From: Anaerolineales bacterium
GTDB taxonomy: Bacteria; Chloroflexota; Anaerolineae; Anaerolineales; E44-bin32
Length of the DNA stretch: 7,543 bases
Reading direction: 5' to 3'
Assembly (NCBI GenBank): GCA_030673085.1
Contig: DAOVFE010000074.1
Coordinates: forward strand, 1-7,543
Position numbers and translations under genes: made by a program. This document shows, piece by piece, positions 1 through 6,133 of the stretch (within the stretch, counting starts at the first letter, position 1; every line of letters begins with the position of its first letter). The notes under the pieces are model-generated. The model had not been told where the DNA came from, did not search any database, and saw nothing but the letters and a program-made list of their open reading frames with translations.

Positions 1-422
1 GCAAGTTCCAGCAGTCGAGCCCGAAGCGCCGGGCAATAAGGCTGGGTGAGATCTGTATGCGCCAATCCTGAAGCGCCGCCATCAAAAAATGTGTTTGCTC
101 TCCCGGAAGTAAAATCAAGGAACTGATCCAACGCTACCAGGCTCCGTGGCGGAATGTCCGGATTGATCGAGCCGACCGCAAATGTAGCCATAATTCGCTC
201 AACCCCCAGCTGCTGCAGAGCCCGTATATTGGCTCTATAATTAATCCGATGCGGCGGGAGGCTATGATCGTGCTTGTGTCGAGGGAGAAAGATCAAATCC
301 TGATTCTCGCCTTTGCCTAGAAAAACCTCCGTCTTTCCATAACGAGTTTCGATTATTTCAGGTTCCGACCACTCGCCTGGAAGCGAATAAACTCTCGATC
401 CTCCAATAACAGCAACTCGCAT
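1..422 (-). CDS. MTA/nucleoside phosphorylase family protein, partial (C-terminal half outside window)
   Basis: Translating leftward from the ATG at 422 gives 140 codons open to the window edge. The protein looks like the N-terminal half of a trimeric purine nucleoside or 5'-methylthioadenosine phosphorylase (MtnP, usually 260-290 aa). Such enzymes split a nucleoside with phosphate into free base and sugar 1-phosphate in the cytoplasm. Visible marks are an N-terminal IGGS turn (residues 6-9), the phosphate-site pair R48-H49, the run PPHRINYRANI (56-66), AVGS (82-85), the DQF..FTSGR..TFFD block (99-114) and QPYC (127-130). Two motif positions are unusual: GGSG reads GGSR, and RHG reads RHK. 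The start has AAAAGGA about 6 nt upstream and lies 16 nt after the isomerase stop, so it is the next gene of that operon. The substrate could be methylthioadenosine, methylthioinosine, 5'-deoxyadenosine or another purine nucleoside; the family is clear but the specificity is not. Confidence 0.88.
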   Translation of the reverse strand, partial: MRVAVIGGSRVYSLPGEWSEPEIIETRYGKTEVFLGKGENQDLIFLPRHKHDHSLPPHRINYRANIRALQQLGVERIMATFAVGSINPDIPPRSLVALDQFLDFTSGRANTFFDGGASGLAHTDLTQPYCPALRARLLEL

Positions 423-438
423 GTTGGGTCCTTTTTGG

Positions 439-1485
439 TTATAGAAGTTTGGTTGAAGCGAAAAAGCGCTCCAGATCAAATGGGCTTAGCACGCCATATT
501 CTGTGATCACGCCGGCGACGAGATGCGGCGGAGTTATATCAAACGCAGGGTAATAAGCGTCAATATCATCGATCGTTGTCGGCATCCCGCGGCAGCGTCG
601 AATCTCGGCTGGATCTCGTTCTTCGATTTCAATCGAAGCTCGATCAGGTTTACCCGGATCTGGTCCAAGCGAGAAGACGAAGTAGGGGATCTGATGATAA
701 TCGGCAGCGATTGCGTTCTGAAATGTGCCGATCTTATTCACGACATGCCCATCTAGAGTGACCAAGTCGGCGGCAGTAAAGTAAATTTGGATCTTGCCTT
801 GCGATATCAAATGAGCCGGCATGTTATCGGTAATGATTTGTACTGGAATTCCCAACTCGTGAATGCTCGGCGCCGTCAACCGAGCACCCTGCAAATAGGG
901 ACGAGTCTCAGGTGTATAAACGCGAATGCGCTTGCCATCCTCGTTGGCAAAAGCCATACACAGTAAAAAGCTAGTCTCGGCGAAGCACATAGTCAATACG
1001 CCATCGCCATCCTTGATGAGGTCTGCGCCATATCGACCCACTTTCGCCGAACGATCATAGAGCATATCCCGGCTGGACTCAATCCATTCGAGCAGCGCCT
1101 CTTCGGCGGATTGTCCCTCAGACAGTGCTTGATCTGCAACCGCCATGGCCCGGGCTAGCTGGCGCGCCAGGGCTGTGTTGGTCGGCCGGGTATCCACCAG
1201 CCTTTTTCTCGCCGCATCGAGATAATCCCGCTGCTCTTGAACAGCCTTGGATTGAATCTGATGTGCGGCCATCGCCATTGCATATACTGCAGCTACCCAT
1301 GGTCCGCCGCCCTGGGTTACCATATCCTCAATTGCTTGGGCCACCTCTTCTACACTCGCGCAGCGAACAAACACCTGTTTAAAAGGATATTCCCGCCGGT
1401 CTCCTATCACCACCGTGCCATCTTCATAACGAGCGACGTTCTCGCGACGTAGGATAAAAGGCAATTGATCGTTTAATGTGCGCAC
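439..1485 (-). CDS. MtnA/eIF2B-like aldose-1-phosphate isomerase (S-methyl-5-thioribose-1-phosphate isomerase family)
   Basis: This 348-aa protein belongs to the MtnA / eIF2B alpha-beta-delta fold family, whose enzymes turn an aldose 1-phosphate into a ketose 1-phosphate. Fingerprints are an N-terminal MRTL start, the glycine loop QGGGPW (58-63, in place of RGAPAIG), the candidate catalytic cysteine C167 in LTMCFAET, PETRPYLQGARLTA (192-205), ITDNM (228-232), the candidate acid D240, NKIGTF (250-255), IEERDP (287-292) and PAFDITPP (323-330). C167 and D240 match the Cys/Asp pair of MtnA, but the usual HCNTG around the cysteine is replaced. The GTG at 1485 was chosen because GGAGG (1494-1498) lies 8 nt before it. 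The ATG at 1500 would overlap that site and has no ribosome site of its own. The gene sits 33 nt after ecfT and 16 nt before the phosphorylase, which fits consecutive steps. Methylthioribose, 5-deoxyribose or ribose 1-phosphate are possible substrates. Confidence 0.88.
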   Translation of the reverse strand: MRTLNDQLPFILRRENVARYEDGTVVIGDRREYPFKQVFVRCASVEEVAQAIEDMVTQGGGPWVAAVYAMAMAAHQIQSKAVQEQRDYLDAARKRLVDTRPTNTALARQLARAMAVADQALSEGQSAEEALLEWIESSRDMLYDRSAKVGRYGADLIKDGDGVLTMCFAETSFLLCMAFANEDGKRIRVYTPETRPYLQGARLTAPSIHELGIPVQIITDNMPAHLISQGKIQIYFTAADLVTLDGHVVNKIGTFQNAIAADYHQIPYFVFSLGPDPGKPDRASIEIEERDPAEIRRCRGMPTTIDDIDAYYPAFDITPPHLVAGVITEYGVLSPFDLERFFASTKLL

Positions 1486-1493
1486 TACAAATA

Positions 1494-1498
1494 CCTCC
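1494..1498 (-). promoter_or_regulatory. Ribosome binding site deciding the isomerase start
   Basis: The minus strand reads GGAGG here, 8 nt before the GTG at 1485. The first bases of this site are part of the in-frame ATG at 1500, which therefore cannot use it. This favours the GTG start and trims five residues, leaving a protein that begins MRTL, as MtnA proteins often do. Confidence 0.75.
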
Positions 1499-1518
1499 AT
1501 ACACTAATAGTATAGTTG

Positions 1519-2301
1519 CTAGAAGCGAATCAGGCCCACGATCTGGTCCATTCCGGTCGAGTTGAGATAGGTTGCCACTGAAAAAATCACAATCAAGATC
1601 GCGAACATGATGCGATCATTTATTTTGTAGTTCGTTTCAAGATAATAAGTGCGATCTTCACGGGCGCCAAATCCCTTAGCCTCGAGGGCCATTCCAAAAA
1701 TATTGGTATTGCGGATGGTTGAAATAAAGACGGGGATCAGCAAAGGAATATACTTACGGACGCGCTCGATCAAATTGCCGCTATCTAGATCTAGCCCTCG
1801 GCTGCGCTGGGCTTGGGCGATGGTGAATACGTTCCCTACAATTGTCGGCACCAGTCGAAGCGCGGTCGAAATTGCAAAGCCGACCCGGTAAGGAAGGCCC
1901 AGCTTAATCATGCCGATGATAAATTCCTCATTGCGAGTTGTGCTGATGAAAATAATTCCGGCGGTGACCATGGAAAGCATTACTAGCGTTCGCGATATGC
2001 TGTATTGCAGCGCCTCGACTTCTATGAACCAAAAAAGCTTAGTATCGCCGCTGGAGAAGAACGCCCACATTATCAAGCTTGAAGTTCCAAGCACAATCAG
2101 CACATGCCGCAGGCGTTTTAAATTCACTAAGCTCCGAGAGACAATGCCATAGACCAGTATCAAGATGCTGACTGAGAAAACCCACAGCGGCTTTTCATAA
2201 TAGAGGATGACTACAAACATCGTCAACATAACGAAGATCTTCGTGCGTGGGTCAAAACGGTGGATAAGGGTGTCCAAATCGAGATAAAGTTCCGATTCCA
2301 T
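1519..2301 (-). CDS. ecfT: ECF transporter transmembrane component EcfT
   Basis: This 260-aa membrane protein is the energy-coupling T component of an ECF-type ABC importer. It transmits ATPase movement to a substrate-binding S protein in the membrane. Hydrophobic segments fall at roughly residues 22-37, 40-55, 67-82, 98-118, 140-160 and 230-247. The two Ala-Arg-Gly coupling-helix motifs that dock on the ATPases are visible as AQRSRG (164-169) and ALEAKG followed by FGARE (205-215); the second has Lys where Arg is usual. Near the N-terminus, HRFDPRTK (14-21) is typical of the family. The start ATG shares one base with the TAA stop of the ATPase gene (TAATG), so translation is probably coupled; GGGAGG lies about 9 nt upstream inside that gene. 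No S component is fused to it. Confidence 0.93.
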   Translation of the reverse strand: MESELYLDLDTLIHRFDPRTKIFVMLTMFVVILYYEKPLWVFSVSILILVYGIVSRSLVNLKRLRHVLIVLGTSSLIMWAFFSSGDTKLFWFIEVEALQYSISRTLVMLSMVTAGIIFISTTRNEEFIIGMIKLGLPYRVGFAISTALRLVPTIVGNVFTIAQAQRSRGLDLDSGNLIERVRKYIPLLIPVFISTIRNTNIFGMALEAKGFGAREDRTYYLETNYKINDRIMFAILIVIFSVATYLNSTGMDQIVGLIRF

Positions 2302-4001
2302 TAAACGTCGCCTCCCTCAGTACAGCTAGCTGCTTCCTCGGCCGTGAGCATTGTCTTGCCCAACATATTCGAAAAACTTACAATATGCGGCGGCCGGAGA
2401 AAAGCAACCCGTAGCATTTCTTCATGTGAAAAAACCTCACGCGTTGTTCCCCGAAGTATTACCTGGCCATCATTGAGCACAACGACATTATGGGCATATT
2501 CTGAGACGACCCACATGTGATGAGTGACGAAAATGATAGTGCTGCCCTTTTCATTTAGATGGCGCACCAATTCCATCATGCTTCTTTGCTCTGCATAGTC
2601 GAGCCCGGTCGTAGGTTCATCTAGGATCAACACTTCAGGCTTAGCCGCCAGTACGGAAGCAACAGCCACCCGCTGACGACCAGACTTTGTCAGGCTGAAG
2701 GGATCTTTACTCTCAAATCCCGAGAGTCCTACCGCCTCAAGCGCTTCTTCGACTCGCTGCTTGACCTCCTCGTCCGACATCTTACGCAGGCGAGGGCTGA
2801 ATGCGACTTCATCGAATACCGTCTCCGAAAAAATTTGATGATCGGGATTCTGAAAAACGTAGCCTACTTTCTTGCCCAGGACAAACACGCCCTGTTCGTT
2901 AGCGGGCTTGCCATCAACCTCAATGCTGCCCTCAGTGGGCATCAACAGGCCATTAAAATGCTTCACCAGCGTGGTCTTGCCGCTTCCGTTCTGCCCCACA
3001 ATTGCGATCATTTCCCCGCGGTGGATTTCGAGATCGACGCCGCGAAGGGCTTCGACTTTACCGGAATAGGAATGCTTGAGGCCCTGGCATCGAATTATGA
3101 TATCGCCATACTGTTGGGCCCTCGCCTTGTCATTCGCTACAAGCTTGGCGTGCTTCGCATCCGAGATTCGCCAACCCTTCGCGTGGAATCGGCTCAAACC
3201 ATCCTCCGGGGCCATCGGCAGGTCGGTCTCACCCATTTGATGGAAATATTTAACAATGTCCAGTGGGCGCACGCCATTCGACTCAAGCAGATCTACATCC
3301 CGCAGAACTTCATGCCCTGGGCCATAGCGGATTACTTTGCCCTTGTTGAGCAGCAGAATGTGGCGAGCCTTCAGCGCCTCCTCTGTTTCGTGCTCGACGA
3401 CAATCAAGGTCATATCGTCCCGCTGGCGAAGTTGATCGGCGATATTGAATACTCCCAGCTTGCTGATGGGATCAAGGTCGGTGGTGGGCTCATCCATTAC
3501 TAGAATCTTGGGCTGCATTGCCAGCACCGAAGCGATAGCCAGCTTCTGTTTTTGACCGCCGGAGAGGGTGGAGGGAGGTCGATTTCGGTATTCCTCAAGG
3601 CCAACCAAGTGGAGATTTTTTTCAATCCGGCGCTCAATTTCGTCCCTGGCAACAGCGAAGTTTTCGGGACCAAAAGCGACTTCGAGTTCGACATTGGTCG
3701 AAAATAGCTGAGCCTCAAAATCCTGGAATACCATCCCAACTTCTTCCGCCATGACGGCGACGGTATGGTCTTGAGTATTTTTGCCGTAGACATCCACTTG
3801 GCCTTCGAATTTTCCGCGGAAGAAATGAGGAACCAGGCCATTAATTGTCGCCGCGAGGGTGCTTTTCCCCGCCTCCGAAGGTCCCATGACTACCAAGAAA
3901 TCACCCTGGCTTATATCAAGGGAGATATCTTCCAGAGCACGTTCCTTCTGCCCTCGGTAACGATAGCTCAAATTTTTTATCGAGATGACTGGTTCTGACA
4001 T
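2301..4001 (-). CDS. ecfA: Fused double ABC ATPase of an ECF transporter (EcfA1-EcfA2 type)
   Basis: This 566-aa protein holds two complete ABC nucleotide-binding domains, the roles usually divided between EcfA1 and EcfA2. It should sit on the cytoplasmic face and power the EcfT/S complex by ATP hydrolysis. Domain 1 (about 5-240) has Walker A GPSEAGKST (40-48), Q-loop Q93, signature LSGGQ (146-150), Walker B ending D170-E171 and H204. After a linker of about 60 residues, domain 2 (about 301-535) has Walker A GQNGSGKTT (336-344), Q384, Walker B ILDE ending E462 and H494. The second signature is degenerate: LTKSGRQR (437-444) replaces LSGGQRQR. Signatures act across the dimer, so this should weaken or alter the ATP site built on domain 1's Walker A. 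AAAGGT precedes the start ATG by a few bases. The gene lies 56 nt after the regulator and overlaps ecfT by one base. Confidence 0.94.
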   Translation of the reverse strand: MSEPVISIKNLSYRYRGQKERALEDISLDISQGDFLVVMGPSEAGKSTLAATINGLVPHFFRGKFEGQVDVYGKNTQDHTVAVMAEEVGMVFQDFEAQLFSTNVELEVAFGPENFAVARDEIERRIEKNLHLVGLEEYRNRPPSTLSGGQKQKLAIASVLAMQPKILVMDEPTTDLDPISKLGVFNIADQLRQRDDMTLIVVEHETEEALKARHILLLNKGKVIRYGPGHEVLRDVDLLESNGVRPLDIVKYFHQMGETDLPMAPEDGLSRFHAKGWRISDAKHAKLVANDKARAQQYGDIIIRCQGLKHSYSGKVEALRGVDLEIHRGEMIAIVGQNGSGKTTLVKHFNGLLMPTEGSIEVDGKPANEQGVFVLGKKVGYVFQNPDHQIFSETVFDEVAFSPRLRKMSDEEVKQRVEEALEAVGLSGFESKDPFSLTKSGRQRVAVASVLAAKPEVLILDEPTTGLDYAEQRSMMELVRHLNEKGSTIIFVTHHMWVVSEYAHNVVVLNDGQVILRGTTREVFSHEEMLRVAFLRPPHIVSFSNMLGKTMLTAEEAASCTEGGDV

Positions 4002-4057
4002 GTCTTACCTTTCGCAAAAAGAAAGTATCTTGATTAATTATGACGATCGGCAGGTTT

Positions 4058-4930
4058 TCATCCACTTTGGAATGGAGGCTGCCGCATTACTGCTTCCCAA
4101 ATCGTATTTTCAGCTTCGTTGGTCTTCTTAACCGATCGCATCGCTAAAGCCACATAAAGCGCTTGAATCAGAGTATGCTGGGCAACGCGAGAAGCAATGG
4201 TTTCGGGACGGGTTTCATGCGAGACAGATAGTAGAACGACGTCTGATAGCTCTGCAACCTTTGAGAGTCCATTTCCGGTGATACAAATTATCGGACATTT
4301 TCGTATTTTTGCTTCGCTGGCGGTCCGAACGGGATCGATTGAGCCGCCGGTCTGCGAAATGACAACCATGACATCGCACTCGGTCAGCAACGCGGCTTTC
4401 ATAAGTTGCAAATATGAATCGGTTTCTACTTCGCATTTCATCCGTAGCCGAAAAAGCCGATTGCCAAATTCATGAGCCATGGGGCTGGAAGTTCCCACGC
4501 CAACAATAAGGATACGCTCCGCCTTGGCAAGCATATTTACAGCCTGATGAAAGGCATTCTCATCGAATACAGCCATGGTATCTTCAATCGCCTGAATGCT
4601 CCCCTGGAACACTTTTCGGGCAATTTCGCCGGGAGGGTCATTGATTTCGATATCATCGTGGATCAGTTTTGGCGAATCTGGAATTGCGCGGGTGAGGGCG
4701 AGTTTAAGTTCCAAAAAACTCTGGCACCCTATAGAACGACAAAAGCGCACTGCGGTTGCGTCGCTCACGCCACAGCCATGCGCTAAATCAGCTAAAGTCA
4801 TGCTAATGACCTGGTCGAAATTTAGCAAGATATAATCGGCAACTTTTTTCTCAGATGGGGATAAGGATGGGTAATAGCCTCTCAAACGCGGCAACACATC
4901 GAAACTCATTTGCCCCGCCGGCTCTGTCAT
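4058..4930 (-). CDS. RpiR/MurR-family transcriptional regulator (HTH plus SIS domain)
   Basis: This 290-aa protein has the RpiR layout. An N-terminal HTH_6 domain (about 12-88) carries the helix-turn-helix LADLAHGCGVSDATAVRFCRSIG split across residues 46-68. A SIS sugar-phosphate-binding domain (about 138-265) carries the ligand loops GVGTSS (144-149) and SQTGGS (192-197). The family senses phosphorylated sugars and usually represses, sometimes activates, neighbouring catabolic or transport genes. The ATG at 4930 was chosen because GGAGGGGGAG abuts it; an in-frame ATG six codons earlier (4948) has no good site. It is the first gene after a good promoter and 56 nt before the ECF ATPase, so it probably heads the operon and regulates itself through the palindrome at the transcription start. 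Its likely effector is a sugar 1-phosphate made by the downstream enzymes; that is inference. Confidence 0.93.
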   Translation of the reverse strand: MTEPAGQMSFDVLPRLRGYYPSLSPSEKKVADYILLNFDQVISMTLADLAHGCGVSDATAVRFCRSIGCQSFLELKLALTRAIPDSPKLIHDDIEINDPPGEIARKVFQGSIQAIEDTMAVFDENAFHQAVNMLAKAERILIVGVGTSSPMAHEFGNRLFRLRMKCEVETDSYLQLMKAALLTECDVMVVISQTGGSIDPVRTASEAKIRKCPIICITGNGLSKVAELSDVVLLSVSHETRPETIASRVAQHTLIQALYVALAMRSVKKTNEAENTIWEAVMRQPPFQSG

Positions 4931-4935
4931 CTCCC

Positions 4936-4940
4936 CCTCC
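4936..4940 (-). promoter_or_regulatory. Ribosome binding site deciding the regulator start
   Basis: The minus strand reads GGAGG here and continues as GGGAG directly into the ATG at 4930, a near-ideal spacing of 5 nt. The upstream ATG at 4948 is preceded only by AAGGG about 10 nt away, so the shorter protein is preferred. Confidence 0.75.
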
Positions 4941-4963
4941 GGAAACATGAAGAAATAGCCCTT

Positions 4964-4975
4964 AGGATATATCCT
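4964..4975. repeat. 12-bp perfect palindrome in the regulator's leader
   Basis: AGGATATATCCT is a perfect palindrome about 34 nt before the regulator start, inside the predicted untranslated leader of roughly 120 nt. It could be a second protein-binding site. A six-pair palindrome is expected about once or twice by chance in a window of this length, so position is the only argument. Confidence 0.3.
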
Positions 4976-5042
4976 TCAGACCACATTCATTGCCCTCGAT
5001 AAGGCCGAAATTGTCGCAACTTGCCTTCAGATACCATATTAA

Positions 5043-5057
5043 TGTAGTAATACTACT
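5043..5057. promoter_or_regulatory. Candidate RpiR-type operator at the transcription start
   Basis: TGTAGTAATACTACT contains the perfect palindrome GTAGTA-A-TACTAC (5044-5056). It begins 3 bp downstream of the -10 box and covers the expected start point near 5053, where a bound protein would block transcription. The layout is close to the inverted-repeat sites of some RpiR-family repressors, for example the HexR box TGTARTWWW-type. The obvious candidate ligand is the regulator encoded just downstream. Binding is inferred. Confidence 0.55.
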
Positions 5058-5059
5058 TC

Positions 5060-5087
5060 AGTATATGCTTATTTCAATAGGAGTCAA
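5060..5087 (-). promoter_or_regulatory. Sigma70-type promoter of the regulator/ECF/salvage operon
   Basis: On the minus strand, TTGACT (5082-5087) and TATACT (5060-5065) are separated by 16 nt. Each box matches the consensus at five of six positions. Transcription should start near 5053, leaving a leader of about 120 nt before the regulator ATG. No comparable promoter was seen between the later genes, consistent with one operon. Confidence 0.7.
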
Positions 5088-5112
5088 GAGAGTGTTAAAA
5101 AGAGACATCATG

Positions 5113-5200
5113 GGAAAAAGCCAGGAAACCCAACAGCTTTCTGTGGGGATGAGTGGAAAGTGGGAGTTTGGGGGCTACCGATCCTATCATGGCTTTTTCC
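5113..5200. other. Nested inverted-repeat segment of unknown function
   Basis: GGAAAAAGCCA (5113-5123) and TGGCTTTTTCC (5190-5200) are perfect 11-bp inverted repeats enclosing 66 nt. Inside are nested shorter pairs, CCCAA (5129-5133) with TTGGG (5168-5172) and CTTTC (5137-5141) with GAAAG (5156-5160), plus several G-runs between 5144 and 5174. As RNA this could fold into one long arm. It lies just before the hairpin terminator when read on the plus strand, a layout that could suit a small RNA. I matched it to no known RNA family and saw no clear plus-strand promoter. It could equally be a DNA-binding region or a decayed element. Confidence 0.3.
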
Positions 5201-5204
5201 TTGG

Positions 5205-5234
5205 AAGAACCCCGCAGTAAGCTGCGGGGTTCTT
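5205..5234 (-). terminator. Rho-independent-type hairpin after the AbiE module
   Basis: AAGAACCCCGCAG and CTGCGGGGTTCTT form a perfect 13-bp stem with a 4-nt loop (5218-5221). It lies about 92 nt beyond the AbiEii stop and upstream of the regulator promoter, so it separates the two minus-strand units. The arms end in TTCTT on either strand but no long T-run follows, so termination may be moderate and could work in both directions. Confidence 0.75.
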
Positions 5235-5326
5235 CACTTGCCGAAAGAGACACGCGTTTAAGGGCAACTATGTTATTCAACACCATCAGTCAAAGTTAGG
5301 TCGAACCGCGGACGATTGAATAGCGG

Positions 5327-6133
5327 TTAATATTTCAGCAGCCGAAGAAGGTTTTCGCGTGTTAATAGTTTCGACTCCTCCGGGCGCTCCAAGAAAGGAA
5401 AAACATCATCCCGCACGCCTTGCCAGTCGAGGACCTCGATGCGTTGGCGAAGGATGGAACGCCAGTTTCCCTGCCTAAGGGCCGGGCCTCGCCAGCTTGT
5501 CTGGGATAAGGCGTTGTTCAACAGGGTTAGATTCGGATCAGGCCAGTCCGGATCACTCATATACCACAGTAGATCGTAGAGGTCCCTTCCTTTTGCAAAA
5601 GGCCTCTGAAGAACAGCATGGGCCTTCCCGGCGAGCAAAGACGACCGGTCATGATGGTGAAGATGCAGAGTCACATAGCGACGCACGATCGTGGTATCCA
5701 ATACGGCGCCCTGAGGAGGGTTAGTGTCCACTTCAAGTTTCACGCTAAAGACCTCGTCTTGCTGACCAGAAAGCCCCATCTCGTAAAGCAGCCCTGGAAA
5801 GCGGATCCAAACGTTATGGACGACCCGGTTGTCGGATAACTTCGTTTCAGCCTCGTAGCCTTCCCGGCGGAATTCCGTCTCAATAGCCAGGGAGTAAGCT
5901 TGGAGATCGTAAGCTGCAGGCCTACCTTCTAGCGCAAAGTCGAGATCATCAGAATGTCGGGGAAGCGAATAAAGAAAGCGCAGCGCCGTTCCCCCATGGA
6001 AGGCGAGCGGGATCATGGCGCCAGCCCGCTGCAAACAAGCCAAGATTCGCGCCTGGAGGTACTCGCGCATCATGTTCCGGCCTTTTAGCGGAGATTTGCT
6101 TCCCTTGACAAGGCTTGCCAAATAATCCTTCAT
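5327..6133 (-). CDS. abiEii: AbiEii-type nucleotidyltransferase toxin (type IV toxin-antitoxin)
   Basis: This 268-aa protein is a DUF1814/AbiEii-type nucleotidyltransferase. Relatives such as MenT modify tRNA acceptor ends with NTPs and arrest growth; AbiE modules can abort phage infection. Visible motifs are GGTALRFLY (47-55), the metal-binding SDDLDF (61-66), KLEVD (132-136) supplying a likely third acid, and the C-terminal cluster K170 to KGRDLYDL (181-188). All expected catalytic residues look present, so the toxin is probably active, and its length is within the family range. The ATG at 6133 overlaps the antitoxin TGA (ATGA) and has GGAGG 4 nt upstream. The longer reading from 6154 would add seven Gly/Ala-rich residues and lacks this signal. 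A short inverted repeat (AACCGC 5304-5309, GCGGTT 5323-5328) overlaps the stop codon. Confidence 0.92.
   Translation of the reverse strand: MKDYLASLVKGSKSPLKGRNMMREYLQARILACLQRAGAMIPLAFHGGTALRFLYSLPRHSDDLDFALEGRPAAYDLQAYSLAIETEFRREGYEAETKLSDNRVVHNVWIRFPGLLYEMGLSGQQDEVFSVKLEVDTNPPQGAVLDTTIVRRYVTLHLHHHDRSSLLAGKAHAVLQRPFAKGRDLYDLLWYMSDPDWPDPNLTLLNNALSQTSWRGPALRQGNWRSILRQRIEVLDWQGVRDDVFPFLERPEESKLLTRENLLRLLKY

Noticed and set aside
1501..1518. TATACT on the minus strand before the isomerase as a separate promoter
   Set aside because: The -35 position reads GGGCCT, unlike any consensus, and the short gap favours co-transcription with ecfT.
2835..3503. 222-codon plus-strand open frame opposite the ECF ATPase
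   Set aside because: It lies wholly inside a gene with all ABC motifs intact, has no recognisable domain, and is explained by the codon pattern of the opposite strand.
5144..5174. G-rich TGGG-type repeats resembling MraZ boxes or a G-quadruplex
   Set aside because: Spacing is irregular, no mraZ/division gene is nearby, and one of the four G-runs has only two bases.
4990..5220. 76-codon plus-strand open frame in the intergenic region
   Set aside because: It crosses the regulator promoter, the palindromic operator and part of the terminator hairpin, lacks a clear ribosome site and resembles nothing known.
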